Assembly: GCF_009711165.2 (NCBI RefSeq)
Contig: NZ_WMID02000002.1
Span: 1 to 64,000 of the forward strand
Length of the DNA stretch: 64,000 bases
Direction: 5' to 3'
Origin: Flavobacterium sp. MC2016-06
GTDB lineage: Bacteria > Bacteroidota > Bacteroidia > Flavobacteriales > Flavobacteriaceae
Shown one piece after another: positions 25,302 through 33,882 of this stretch (position 1 is the stretch's first letter; every line of letters starts with the position of its first letter). The position numbers and the translations under genes are program-made. The notes below the pieces were generated by a model that ran no database searches, was not told the DNA's origin, and worked only from the letters and a program-made list of their open reading frames with translations.

Positions 25302-26363
25302 TTATAATTTCATTTTTTCTTCAACTTTTTCAATTGGTTTAGCTATAAATTTTGGCGCATCAAAGCGATACCCAAAGTACAGCAAACCGTATATTTTATT
25401 ATTTTCAGTACTGCTTTTACTATCTTCATTGTACCAGCTTACATTAAAATTAAAACCAGCACCAAAAAGAATGTTATTAGAATTATAACCCATTTTAATA
25501 CCGCCTTCCAGAAATTTTGTAAAGTAAGTTTCCTTTTCAACAGTATGTACCTCAGAATCGCCAGATTTATCTTTAGAGAATCGAACTCCTAAAGAAGGTG
25601 TCAAATTTGGTGCAATATAAAACTTATCCCGAATAATAAAATTATAATAATAACTCAACCCCAATCGTATATTAAAGTTATCTTCTTTACTGTTATTACC
25701 GCCTTGATCAAAAGAAAAACGATTGTAATCGTACCATAAAGTTGGAATAAAACTTCCCGCACTTTTTTTCTGCCATTCCGTAAACGAAGAAATACTTCTA
25801 AGCGAAAACTTCGGATTAAAAACATAAGAAGTCGACATTCCGTAGGTTACATTTTTTAGATTTGGAAATTGATAATACGGATCTTTTCCTTTTACCCAGC
25901 CGGGCGTAAAATCGTCTGTATTTTCGACATAATAACCTCTTACTTTACTGTATTGGAAATTTTGAAGCCAATGCCCTAAAAATAGCCGAAAATTATAATC
26001 AGAGAAAGAAGATTTACCTTTTAAGTCATTGTCATTATTTCCTCCAAAAAACTTCGGAAAGAATCCATAACTAAAACCAATAAATTTATAATCGACCGTA
26101 AAGAATAATTTGTAATCGTTGTTTGGAACAATCTTTAGGTTTTCGCTTTCTTTTGCCTTATAAAAGTAAGTATCAGTTTGCGTACTTACATTAGCTTTCA
26201 CCATAATTTTATCAGGATAATAAATAAAATTTACAGTGTCTTTTTTAGATTTACTTTGAGCAGATCCTAAATGAAAAACAAAGAAAATAAAAGGCAGACA
26301 AAAAAAAGATTTGAAAAAATCTGAAGGATAAATTGTGGAATTTATTTTGACTGCTATTCTCAT
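25302..26363 (-). CDS. DUF4421 outer-membrane-type protein
   Basis: The 353-residue protein has an N-terminal signal peptide (hydrophobic stretch PFIFFVFHLGSAQ, about 24-36). Alternating beta-strand segments fill the rest, as in DUF4421 proteins of Bacteroidota: VDYKFIGFSYGFFPKFFGGN, RLFLGHWLQNFQYSKVRGYY and GLSYYYNFIIRDKFYIAPNL. An outer-membrane beta-barrel is likely. Function is unknown. The signal peptide has an unusually long n-region; the true start could be a later one, but no other methionine fits. Confidence 0.8.
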   Translation of the reverse strand: MRIAVKINSTIYPSDFFKSFFCLPFIFFVFHLGSAQSKSKKDTVNFIYYPDKIMVKANVSTQTDTYFYKAKESENLKIVPNNDYKLFFTVDYKFIGFSYGFFPKFFGGNNDNDLKGKSSFSDYNFRLFLGHWLQNFQYSKVRGYYVENTDDFTPGWVKGKDPYYQFPNLKNVTYGMSTSYVFNPKFSLRSISSFTEWQKKSAGSFIPTLWYDYNRFSFDQGGNNSKEDNFNIRLGLSYYYNFIIRDKFYIAPNLTPSLGVRFSKDKSGDSEVHTVEKETYFTKFLEGGIKMGYNSNNILFGAGFNFNVSWYNEDSKSSTENNKIYGLLYFGYRFDAPKFIAKPIEKVEEKMKL

Positions 26364-26465
26364 TTAAAAAAATAGGAATTTAAAACAGTCTAAATATAGT
26401 GTTTTTATTACGAAATATCATTTCGTGTTTCTCAGAAATAAAGAATTAAAAGTGTTTTTTAAAGT

Positions 26466-26819
26466 TTACTTTTTGCCAATTTCACCAAGATGTGTATATT
26501 TAAAACCCGTTTCATATTTCAATCCATAACCAAAAAAGCGATCCATTGCAGCATGCGAAAATAAGATTGTACCAATTAACTGCAAAACTTCAATATGGAG
26601 ATAACTTCCTAAAATGTAAAGTAAAATCGCAATCCCTCTATGATGAAATACGTTATATGAAAACGCGCCGATTTTAGCATTAACAGCATAACCCAGCATC
26701 GATAAATCGGGAGCCAAAATCAAAGCCAAAAACCACCACCATTGATAATTTAGGAGACTAAATAAATAGATTCCGAAAATAAATAAGCCTAACTCTTCTA
26801 GTTTAAGTGCTGTTTTCAT
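26466..26819 (-). CDS. DUF4260 membrane protein
   Basis: The 117-residue protein has three or four hydrophobic segments and the DUF4260 landmarks ALKLEELGLFIFGIYLF, PDLSMLGYAVNAKIGAFSYN, HHRGIA and the closing SHAAMDRFFGYGLKYETGFK, THLGEIGKK. The conserved D, H and R residues suggest a membrane enzyme, but no function is known. Its start overlaps the stop of the acetyltransferase gene by four bases, so the two are translationally coupled. Confidence 0.88.
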   Translation of the reverse strand: MKTALKLEELGLFIFGIYLFSLLNYQWWWFLALILAPDLSMLGYAVNAKIGAFSYNVFHHRGIAILLYILGSYLHIEVLQLIGTILFSHAAMDRFFGYGLKYETGFKYTHLGEIGKK

Positions 26820-27217
26820 TTGATTACTTTTTCCATCATTTTTTCAGGATGATTTAAGGCCGTAAATCCAAATTTCTTATACAAGAAATGAGCATCCGTA
26901 GTGCCTAATCTCCAGAGTTTTATTTCTTTTAAAGCAGGTTCATTCATCATAGTTTTAATCAAAACAGACGAATAACCTTTTCCTCGGTGTTCTTCTATAA
27001 TAAAAACATCCATAACATATCCAAAAACTACATAATCGGTAATCACGCGGGCAAAACCAATTTGTTTTTCATCAAGATAAATTCCAAAGCAAAATGAAGC
27101 ATCAATTGCAGTCTGAACTTCTTCTATTGTCCGCGGAGCAGTCCAATAAATATCTTTTAGAAAACTTTGAATAAATGAAATATCAAGTTTGTTTTTATCA
27201 GTAGAAACTTTAATCAT
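26816..27217 (-). CDS. GNAT-family N-acetyltransferase
   Basis: The 133-residue protein is a compact GNAT domain. Motif A is visible as VMDVFIIEEHRGKGYSSVLI (about 70-89) with the acetyl-CoA pyrophosphate loop HRGKGYS, followed by LWRLGTTDAHFLYKKFGFTA (about 104-123). It transfers an acetyl group from acetyl-CoA to an amine; the substrate is unknown. It is coupled to the DUF4260 gene. A palindromic repeat lies directly upstream. Confidence 0.9.
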   Translation of the reverse strand: MIKVSTDKNKLDISFIQSFLKDIYWTAPRTIEEVQTAIDASFCFGIYLDEKQIGFARVITDYVVFGYVMDVFIIEEHRGKGYSSVLIKTMMNEPALKEIKLWRLGTTDAHFLYKKFGFTALNHPEKMMEKVIK

Positions 27218-27230
27218 AAATGGTTAATTT

Positions 27231-27317
27231 TTTGCCACGAATTACACGAATTACACAAATTTTACATCAGAAAAGCTCAATTTTTAATTCGTGAAAATTA
27301 GTGTAATTCGTGGCAGT
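27231..27317. repeat. GCCACGAATTACAC inverted repeat element
   Basis: TGCCACGAATTACAC at 27233-27247 and its exact inverse at 27301-27315 enclose related words. Relatives occur at 47375, 48361 and 50231. It fills the gap between the cyclase and acetyltransferase genes. Confidence 0.75.
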
Positions 27318-27333
27318 CTTTTTTATAATCAAT

Positions 27334-28128
27334 TTACAAAATCTTATACAAAATTGGTTTGCTCGGACTCGCATCATTTTCAAACGAAGCAATTTGTAAA
27401 TTCAGGATATAATTTCCATCTTCAATTTCATCACCCGCATAAATCATTTCCGTAACGGTTGCATTTAGTCTTGCGTCAGGATTTAGATGAAGCGTGTCTT
27501 TTACATTCCAAAACGCTTTATGTGCTAATAATTTTCCTTCGTCATGTTCTTTATCAACACTTGGTAAATCAATTAATAAATGCTGAATTTCGCTTTCGCG
27601 GATAAAAACTGCAGCATCTTCAGCTAAATACGGCGGATTTGTATTAGAATATTTTCTTGATTTTTTAGCTGCCTGGTTCGGAAGTGTTCGGATAATTAAA
27701 GCTTCGGTCATGCCTTGCAAAGCCGAAGCATTTGTCACATTGAGCGAAGTCGAAATGTGTTCTTTAGTAATCACCAAATCTTCGCCAATAGTTTCAGGTT
27801 CAATCGTAATCAATTTTGCTAAAAAGAAAAAGGTTTTCAGCGACTGATTGATACTGTAAAAATCATTTGTAATATGTCCCAAACATTCCGTGTGCGTTCC
27901 ATGCCCATGCGGATTAAAGAAAATATTATTGAAATTCGTAGATGATTTTCCTTCAGAAACCTTCCCAATCCAATCTCCAAAAACTACAGGTTCAATAGTT
28001 GGTTTTTCGATATACCAAGCAATCGGATTTTCGTCTGTGTTGGTTAAAGGAATCGAAATATCAATGGGTTTTGAAAGGTCAATTTCGAATATTTGATTTT
28101 TATGTTTTATTGTTGCGAGCATATTCAA
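27334..28128 (-). CDS. Cyclase-family protein (kynurenine formamidase-like)
   Basis: The 264-residue protein has the metal-binding signature of the cyclase/arylformamidase family: HGHGTHTECLGH at about 74-85, with partner residues in LLIDLPSVDKEHDEGKLLAH and a glutamate near the C-terminus (LNLQIASFEND). The family hydrolyses N-formyl amides or related bonds with a divalent metal. Residues 124-132 (HISTSLNVT) are encoded by a copy of the dispersed TGAGCGAAGTCGAA repeat, so the gene seems to have taken up repeat DNA in frame. The third residue is also methionine and may be the real start. The dehydrogenase gene lies 20 bases upstream. Confidence 0.88.
   Translation of the reverse strand: MNMLATIKHKNQIFEIDLSKPIDISIPLTNTDENPIAWYIEKPTIEPVVFGDWIGKVSEGKSSTNFNNIFFNPHGHGTHTECLGHITNDFYSINQSLKTFFFLAKLITIEPETIGEDLVITKEHISTSLNVTNASALQGMTEALIIRTLPNQAAKKSRKYSNTNPPYLAEDAAVFIRESEIQHLLIDLPSVDKEHDEGKLLAHKAFWNVKDTLHLNPDARLNATVTEMIYAGDEIEDGNYILNLQIASFENDASPSKPILYKIL
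27734..27759. repeat. Dispersed repeat core inside the cyclase gene
   Basis: GTCACATTGAGCGAAGTCGA and the following AATGTG form a palindrome (CACATT/AATGTG) around the TGAGCGAAGTCGAA core also seen at 303-316 and, with one change, at 46062-46075. It lies inside the coding sequence without breaking the frame. Confidence 0.65.
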
Positions 28129-28148
28129 TCAATAGATTATTTGAGGTT

Positions 28149-29111
28149 TTACAACACTTCTGGATTGGCAATATTTGTTGGATTATTGTTGATGAAATTC
28201 ATCACATTTTCAAAAGCTTTTTCAAAATACAATTCATAACCATTTTGTTCTACGTAACCAATATGAGGCGTACAAACTACATTTGGTAATTGTAACAATT
28301 CAAAATTAGCATCGTAAATGGGCTCATCTTCATAAACATCTACACCTGCAAATCCCGGATTACCTTCTTTTAAACTTTCTAATAAAGCTCCTTTTTCAAT
28401 TAATTCTGCTCTAGCTGTATTGATTAAAACAGCCGTCGACTTCATTACTTTCAAATCAGATTTTTTTACAATTTCAAAAGTACTTTCGTTCAAACGAAGA
28501 TGCAAAGTTACAACGTCACTTTCGGCGAAAAATAGTGCTTTAGAATCTGCTTTTTTAAAGCCATCTAAAACAGCTTGATTTCTCGAATTTTCACTTCCCC
28601 AAACCAAAACATCTGCTCCAAAAACAGCTGCGTATTTTGCAATTTGCTGGCCGATTTTTCCGTAACCCCAAATTCCGATGGTTTTTCCTTTTATGGTTGA
28701 ACCAATATTAATCTGCCATTTTCCTTCTTTCATGCCTTGAATTGCCTGCGGAATCTGACGAACAGTATTCATTATCAAAGCCCAAGTCAATTCTGATGGC
28801 GCAATAGGAGAGCCAATTCCTTCTGCAACAGCAATTTTATATTTTGTGCAGGCATCAACATCAAGATGATTTGATTTTTTACCGGTCTGACTTATTAATT
28901 TCAAATTAGGCAGTCTCGAAAGTAAATCTTCGTTGATTTCTGTTCTTTCTCGAATCAAAACTAAAATTTCGGAATCTTTTAATAATACAGCCAATTTAGA
29001 ATTGTCTTTCTCAGTGTGATTAAGAACCGTAACGTCTAAACCTTTTAGCATTTTAAAACATTCTAGTTTTTCAACTGCATTTTGATAATCGTCTAATATT
29101 GTAATCTTCAT
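28149..29111 (-). CDS. D-2-hydroxyacid dehydrogenase, NAD-binding
   Basis: The 320-residue protein has the nucleotide-binding motif GIWGYGKIGQ at about 146-155 within the D-isomer-specific dehydrogenase fold. The substrate-side GIGSPIAPSELTWALIM lies near 98-114, the catalytic arginine in INTARAELIEKGAL, the glutamate in DVYEDEP, and the histidine in CTPHIGYVEQ. It should reduce a 2-keto acid or oxidise the D-hydroxy acid with NAD(P). The substrate is not evident. It is followed at 20 bases by the cyclase gene, which suggests a shared small-molecule pathway. Confidence 0.92.
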   Translation of the reverse strand: MKITILDDYQNAVEKLECFKMLKGLDVTVLNHTEKDNSKLAVLLKDSEILVLIRERTEINEDLLSRLPNLKLISQTGKKSNHLDVDACTKYKIAVAEGIGSPIAPSELTWALIMNTVRQIPQAIQGMKEGKWQINIGSTIKGKTIGIWGYGKIGQQIAKYAAVFGADVLVWGSENSRNQAVLDGFKKADSKALFFAESDVVTLHLRLNESTFEIVKKSDLKVMKSTAVLINTARAELIEKGALLESLKEGNPGFAGVDVYEDEPIYDANFELLQLPNVVCTPHIGYVEQNGYELYFEKAFENVMNFINNNPTNIANPEVL

Positions 29112-29118
29112 AGTCTGT

Positions 29119-29209
29119 TTAACCGCAAAGTGCGCAAAGTTTTTTATTTAATATAACCGCTAAGTTCGCCAAGCTTTGTGCAAAAAATCTTTGCGCTCTT
29201 TGCAGTTAA
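29119..29209. repeat. CCGCAAAGTGCGCAAAG inverted repeat
   Basis: Arms at 29119-29139 and 29189-29209 match over 21 bases with two changes. The CGCAAAG word recurs at 6014-6040, 12835-12850, 32845-32860 and 48282-48305. Confidence 0.65.
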
Positions 29210-29212
29210 AGG

Positions 29213-30346
29213 CTATTCCAAATTTAAGTAAAATAGATCTGATGCAATTCCATCCGTCAAGAATTTTCCTTTCGCGGTTGGTCTTAAAATATTCTCAGTA
29301 ATATAAACCAAATCATCGTTTAAGAATTTCTGTGCTTGTTTATTTAGATAATTTAAATATTCAGGACCAAATTCATTCTCAATTCTTTCTAGAGAAACGC
29401 CCCAAATGGTTCGTAATCCCGTCATAATATATTCGTTATAACGATCTGAAACGGTCAGGGTTTCAGTTTCTATCGGAAGTTTATTTTCTTGAATAGATTT
29501 TATATAAAGCGAATTATTAGCGACATTCCAACCTCTTTTTTTACCATCGTAACTATGAGCAGAAGGACCAACGCCAATGTATTTTTTGCCCAGCCAATAA
29601 GCCGAATTGTTTTTAGAGAAGTAATTTTCTTTACCAAAATTGGACAATTCGTAATGAATGAAATCATTTTTTTGAAGCATTTCGACCAAAATCATAAAAT
29701 GATTAGAAGCCACTTCATCTTGAGGTTCGGCAATTTTTCCAGTATCAATAAGTTTCCGTAAAGCCGTTTTAGGTTCAACCGTTAAAGCATAACTTGAAAT
29801 ATGCGGGATACCAAAACTCAATGCCGTTTCAATATTCTGTTTCCACATTTCATCAGTTAATCCTGGAATTCCGTAAATTAAATCTAATGAAATATTATCA
29901 AAATATTTAGTTGCTTCTGCTAAACAATTTTTGGCTTCCGCCGAATTATGGGCACGATTCATCAATTTTAAATCTTCTTCAAAAAAAGATTGAATACCGA
30001 TACTCAAACGGTTTATCGGACTTTTCGATAATTCTAAAATTCTTTCTTTTGATAAATCATCAGGATTGGCTTCCAGAGTAATTTCTGGATTTTCAGAGAC
30101 TTTATAATGCTCGTAAACCGTATCAATCAAAAGCTGTATTTCTGAATTTTCTAAAACAGATGGAGTTCCGCCGCCAAAATAAATGGTTTCTACAATTTCG
30201 TTTTGAAACTCACTTTTCCGTATGATAATTTCTTTGGCAATTGCCAAAACCATTTCGTCTTTCTTCTTCATTGAAGTCGAAAAATGAAAATCGCAATAAT
30301 GGCAAGCCTGTTTGCAAAAAGGGATGTGAATGTAAATGCCGCTCAT
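29213..30346 (-). CDS. hemW: Radical SAM heme chaperone HemW
   Basis: The 377-residue protein starts MSGIYIHIPFCKQACHYCDF, with the radical-SAM CxxxCxxC cysteines at 11, 15 and 18 and the HemW-type Cys-x-Phe variant. FGGGTPSVL (about 59-67), EANPDD and SIGIQSF follow. The C-terminal HemN-like domain has YNEYIMTGLRTIWGVSLERI. HemW binds and passes on heme and was long misnamed coproporphyrinogen III oxidase; the extra HemN-specific residues are not seen. The reading direction matches ruvC upstream, 107 bases away. Confidence 0.93.
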   Translation of the reverse strand: MSGIYIHIPFCKQACHYCDFHFSTSMKKKDEMVLAIAKEIIIRKSEFQNEIVETIYFGGGTPSVLENSEIQLLIDTVYEHYKVSENPEITLEANPDDLSKERILELSKSPINRLSIGIQSFFEEDLKLMNRAHNSAEAKNCLAEATKYFDNISLDLIYGIPGLTDEMWKQNIETALSFGIPHISSYALTVEPKTALRKLIDTGKIAEPQDEVASNHFMILVEMLQKNDFIHYELSNFGKENYFSKNNSAYWLGKKYIGVGPSAHSYDGKKRGWNVANNSLYIKSIQENKLPIETETLTVSDRYNEYIMTGLRTIWGVSLERIENEFGPEYLNYLNKQAQKFLNDDLVYITENILRPTAKGKFLTDGIASDLFYLNLE

Positions 30347-30360
30347 TTGTTTAATTAAAT

Positions 30361-30454
30361 AATTAGAAAATTAGAAAATGTGTCAATTAGAAAATTAGAA
30401 AATTTTATTTCGGTGCGGATAGAATTGTCTAATTTTCAAATTTTCTCATTGACT
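30361..30454. repeat. AATTAGAAAATT repeat between ruvC and hemW
   Basis: Direct AATTAGAAA units at 30361-30404 face TCTAATTTTCAAATTTTCTC at 30428-30447, making an inverted arrangement. The segment 30428-30454 matches 58609-58635 at 26 of 27 positions. Confidence 0.65.
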
Positions 30455-31008
30455 CATTTCTTAACTCGTTCCTCGTTTTGTTTTACAAAAGCATCCCAAC
30501 CCGTGTAGCTTTTTCCTGCAACTATTTTTCCTGAATTAAAGAAATGACAAACTGCTGCTGCCAAACCATCGGTTGAATCGAGATTTTTAGGTAATTCTTT
30601 CAAACCTAAAAGCTGTTGCAGCATTTTAGCAACTTGTTCCTTACTGGCATTTCCGTTTCCGGTAATTGCCATTTTTATCTTTTTGGGTTCGTATTCTGTA
30701 ATCGGAATATCTCTCGAAAGTCCTGCTGCCATGGCAACGCCTTGCGCACGACCTAACTTTAGCATCGACTGTACGTTTTTACCAAAGAAAGGAGCTTCGA
30801 TCGCAATTTCGTCGGGATGATGCGTTTCGATTAATTCTATTGTACGTTCAAAAATGAGTTTAAGTTTCTGGTAATGATTGTCATATTTAGAAAGCTGCAA
30901 TTCGTTAAGTTGTACAAATTCCATTTTTTTATTAATGACTCTAATCAATCCAAAACCCATAATTGTCGTTCCTGGGTCAATACCTAATATAATGCGTTCT
31001 TTTGTCAA
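30454..31008 (-). CDS. ruvC: Crossover junction endodeoxyribonuclease RuvC
   Basis: The 184-residue protein has the RuvC catalytic carboxylates: ILGIDPGTTIMGFG with Asp 11, EAPFFGKN with Glu 71, and the pair in STDGLAAAVCHFF. It resolves Holliday junctions with RuvAB in recombination. The start codon is TTG at 31008, and its first eight codons (TTG ACA AAA GAA CGC ATT ATA TTA) are identical to those of the WG-repeat gene immediately upstream. The five-base gap to that gene and the shared start suggest a duplication by insertion. Confidence 0.95.
   Translation of the reverse strand: MTKERIILGIDPGTTIMGFGLIRVINKKMEFVQLNELQLSKYDNHYQKLKLIFERTIELIETHHPDEIAIEAPFFGKNVQSMLKLGRAQGVAMAAGLSRDIPITEYEPKKIKMAITGNGNASKEQVAKMLQQLLGLKELPKNLDSTDGLAAAVCHFFNSGKIVAGKSYTGWDAFVKQNEERVKK
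30985..31008 (-). repeat. 24-bp direct repeat, proximal copy (ruvC start)
   Basis: These 24 bases (TTGACAAAAGAACGCATTAT on the minus strand, then ATTA) are identical to 32745-32768. The copies bracket the WG-repeat gene in the same orientation. Confidence 0.9.
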
Positions 31009-31013
31009 TTTGT

Positions 31014-32768
31014 TTAGTTTAAATAAGAGAATTTGTCTTCAACTTCATCTTTAGAAATATTCGATCTAATTGTTTTATTTTTAGAATTTACGATTGAATA
31101 TTTACCATTTTGTAAAACATAAAATTCTGTTTCTTTTGTCTTTGAAAATAAGCTTAAATCAGTATAGATTTTTTCATAAATAAAAGGAATTACTATTTTA
31201 TTTTGAATGGTCAAAACTCCATATTTTTTATTTTTAGATAAAATAATTGTTTTGTCATTATTATAAAATAAGGTATCGTAAATAAGAGGAATAACTATTT
31301 TTCCTTCTTTAGTAATCAAACCTTCTTTGTTGTTTTTTGCTACAAAATGATAATTCTCTCCGGGACCATATTCTACCCAATTTGACATTTTACTATATTC
31401 GAAAGGAATAATAATTCGCCCTATTTTGTTGATTACCCCATATTTATCGTTTTGCTTTGCTATGAATAAATTTTTGTCATAATAACAAGGCGATAAATCT
31501 TGATAGTCAAAATTTAAAATTGGTTTCAGATTTTTATCAAGAATTCCCGTTTTATGGTTTTTACTTATAATATAATAATTTAGATCTTTCCATGTTTCTA
31601 TTGCATCATTATCAATTGAATACACAATTTTATTATCGGAACTTATAATTTCAAATTTTCCTTTGTATTTTACAACTGTATTTTGATTTCCATTAAAATC
31701 CTGAATCTCTTCATAAATATTTGGAATTATTGTTTTTCCAGCATTGTCAATTATACCATAAAGGCCATTTAAGCTTTTAATTTGAAATATTTTCTGGTAT
31801 TTGTTTTGACGCTTAAAGCCGTCAAAATGAAATTCGTTTATTTTATCAGCGACTTTATCTCCCTTTTCATCAAAAAGAACAAAGTAGTTGTTTTTTCGTC
31901 CAGCAAAAATAGCTGATTCGTTGTAATATTCTGTTGGATGTTCTATCGTGTCATATTGTGTTTTAACGACTTCTTTACCAAATTCATTTATAATTCCGTA
32001 CAGGTGATTTTTAGAAACAATTGCTAATCTGTTTTGATTGAATCTTTCCCCAAAATCATATTTCCCAAATGGAATTACTTCGTTTAAATTTTTATCTAAG
32101 TAAGCAATTAGACTATTTTTTCTCACCAAAATCAAACCATTTTTCCAGAACGTATCTTTTGAATTAAAACTTGTTGTAGTGATTTCATCGTAAACAAAAT
32201 CAGTTTTTTGTTTTCCGAACGAATCAAAAAAAGCCCATTTTCCTTTTTTATTCAAAATGACTAAGCTATCAAGAATGACCTCTTTTCCATTTTCATAAAT
32301 TATAGGGATTACTTCTTTTCCTTTTTTATTGATGAAGCCATAAAGACTGTTTTTCTTTACCAATGCCAATCCTGTTTTCTGGAAATAAGTTTCATCTTCA
32401 AATTCAATCGGAATGATAATTTTCCCCTTTCGATTTATAAATCCATATTTTTCATTTTTTTTCACACAAGCGACATCTTCAGAAAAAACGGTTAAAGCAT
32501 CATATTCGAAAGGAATAAGTATATTTTCGTGAATATCAATATATCCATATTTAGTCCCTTTATTGGCATAAATCATTCCCTTTTGATCAATCGGATTTAG
32601 GAATTTATATTTTCCTATCGGAATAACAGCGTTTCCATTTTCATCATTATATCCCCAAGAATTTCCACCCATTATCCTAAAATATTGTTTGGGAATGGTA
32701 TTGTCAATTTTATTGCACGCTAGCATCAACAAAAAGGAAAAAAATAATATAATGCGTTCTTTTGTCAA
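31014..32768 (-). CDS. WG-repeat lipoprotein
   Basis: The protein of about 584 residues starts with TTG at 32768 and reads MTKERIILFFSFLLMLACNK, a good SPII signal with cysteine at 18. The rest is about a dozen WG-type units of 40-50 residues, each with a YGYIDIHENILIPFEYDA-like core (YGFINRKGKIIIPIEFED, YGFINKKGKEVIPIIYEN and similar), separated by small linkers. Such repeats form beta-rich surface or periplasmic scaffolds with no known catalytic role. A TTG at 32804 is also in frame but would ruin the signal peptide. The first eight codons are copied exactly from, or to, the ruvC start. Confidence 0.85.
   Translation of the reverse strand: MTKERIILFFSFLLMLACNKIDNTIPKQYFRIMGGNSWGYNDENGNAVIPIGKYKFLNPIDQKGMIYANKGTKYGYIDIHENILIPFEYDALTVFSEDVACVKKNEKYGFINRKGKIIIPIEFEDETYFQKTGLALVKKNSLYGFINKKGKEVIPIIYENGKEVILDSLVILNKKGKWAFFDSFGKQKTDFVYDEITTTSFNSKDTFWKNGLILVRKNSLIAYLDKNLNEVIPFGKYDFGERFNQNRLAIVSKNHLYGIINEFGKEVVKTQYDTIEHPTEYYNESAIFAGRKNNYFVLFDEKGDKVADKINEFHFDGFKRQNKYQKIFQIKSLNGLYGIIDNAGKTIIPNIYEEIQDFNGNQNTVVKYKGKFEIISSDNKIVYSIDNDAIETWKDLNYYIISKNHKTGILDKNLKPILNFDYQDLSPCYYDKNLFIAKQNDKYGVINKIGRIIIPFEYSKMSNWVEYGPGENYHFVAKNNKEGLITKEGKIVIPLIYDTLFYNNDKTIILSKNKKYGVLTIQNKIVIPFIYEKIYTDLSLFSKTKETEFYVLQNGKYSIVNSKNKTIRSNISKDEVEDKFSYLN
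32745..32768 (-). repeat. 24-bp direct repeat, distal copy (WG gene start)
   Basis: This is identical to 30985-31008. Sequence beyond both ends differs between the copies, so the repeat is exactly the first eight codons. Confidence 0.9.
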
Positions 32769-32904
32769 GAGAGTTTTTGTTTGGGTTACACAAAGTATCT
32801 CCAAGTTAGCACAGAGGTTCGCGAAGTTTTTTAAAAGTACTTGGCGTATCTTTGCGGTTACTTTGTGAATTTTTGTGAAATAATTTCATTTTCTAATTAT
32901 CAAA

Positions 32905-32933
32905 TTGCCACATTATCAAATTGATTACTTTTG
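32905..32933 (+). promoter_or_regulatory. Promoter of the flippase-like gene, very close to the start codon
   Basis: TTG at 32905-32907, an 18-base spacer and TACTTTTG at 32926-32933 match the consensus. ATG 32938 begins only four bases after the box, so the transcript should be leaderless or nearly so. Confidence 0.65.
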
Positions 32934-32937
32934 CGGC

Positions 32938-33882
32938 ATGATTTCAATTCCTCACAAAGCTAAACAATTCCTTGTTCTTCTAGTCAAACTTTTGATTGTA
33001 GGCGGTGCTTTTTATTTTATTTACGATCAGTTAGCACACAACGACAAACTCGATTGGCAGAAATTTATCACTTTATTTCGTAAAAACCAGTCCGTATCAG
33101 GAATTGCATTTATCTTGCTGTTGAGTGTTTTGAATCGTTATTTCGAAATCCTGAAATGGCAGAATCTAGCCAAAGTAATTCATGAAATCTCGGCATTGCA
33201 GGCAACAAAAGAAGTTTTAGCGGCATTGACAGCTGGAATTTTTACGCCAAATGGAGTAGGTGAGTACGCTGGAAAAGCATTGTTTTATCCAAAATCTGAA
33301 GCCAAAAGAGTAGTTTTTCTAAATCTTATCTGCAATGGTATTCAGATGATTTTAACTGTGATTTTCGGAATCTTCGGATTGCTGTATTTCAATGCAAAAT
33401 ACAATGTGATAACAACTCAAGCGGTTGCATTCTTATTTGGAGGTTTTATAGTGCTAATTGTTATTTTGTTTTCATTAAAAAAAATAAAAATTAAAGGATA
33501 TTCGATAGAAAAACTACTGCATAAGATTAATGAAATTTCAAAAGAAATACATCAAAAAAATATATTTTTAGGAATCTGCCGTTATTTAGTTTTCTCACAT
33601 CAATATTACTTTTTGTTTTTAGCTTTTGATGTCGATCTGCCCTATTTAACTTTAATGGCAGCAATTACCTCAGTTTACTTTTTAGCATCATCATTACCAA
33701 CTTTTCAGTTTTTAGATTTTGCAGTAAAAGGAAGTGTAGCCATTTATTTCTTTGGAGTTTTGGGTGTAAACGAATGGATTGTTGTTTTTGTTACGACTTT
33801 AATGTGGTTTTTAAATGTCGTTTTACCCGTAATTTTAGGAAGCTATTATGTCTTAAATTTTAAAACCAAAACAGTAAAATGA
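32938..33882 (+). CDS. Lysylphosphatidylglycerol synthase-like/flippase-like membrane protein
   Basis: The protein of about 314 residues starts MISIPHKAKQFLVLLVKLL and has seven or eight membrane helices. It has the pattern of the YbhN/AglD_N2 family: LLSVLNRYFEILKWQNLAKV, then TPNGVGEYAGKALFYPKSEA, which holds the conserved GEY motif. It has only the membrane half of MprF, without a synthase domain, so a lipid or glycolipid transfer role is more likely than aminoacylation. ATG 32938 is set by the promoter. Its stop overlaps the start of the glycosyltransferase gene by four bases. Confidence 0.85.
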   Translation: MISIPHKAKQFLVLLVKLLIVGGAFYFIYDQLAHNDKLDWQKFITLFRKNQSVSGIAFILLLSVLNRYFEILKWQNLAKVIHEISALQATKEVLAALTAGIFTPNGVGEYAGKALFYPKSEAKRVVFLNLICNGIQMILTVIFGIFGLLYFNAKYNVITTQAVAFLFGGFIVLIVILFSLKKIKIKGYSIEKLLHKINEISKEIHQKNIFLGICRYLVFSHQYYFLFLAFDVDLPYLTLMAAITSVYFLASSLPTFQFLDFAVKGSVAIYFFGVLGVNEWIVVFVTTLMWFLNVVLPVILGSYYVLNFKTKTVK

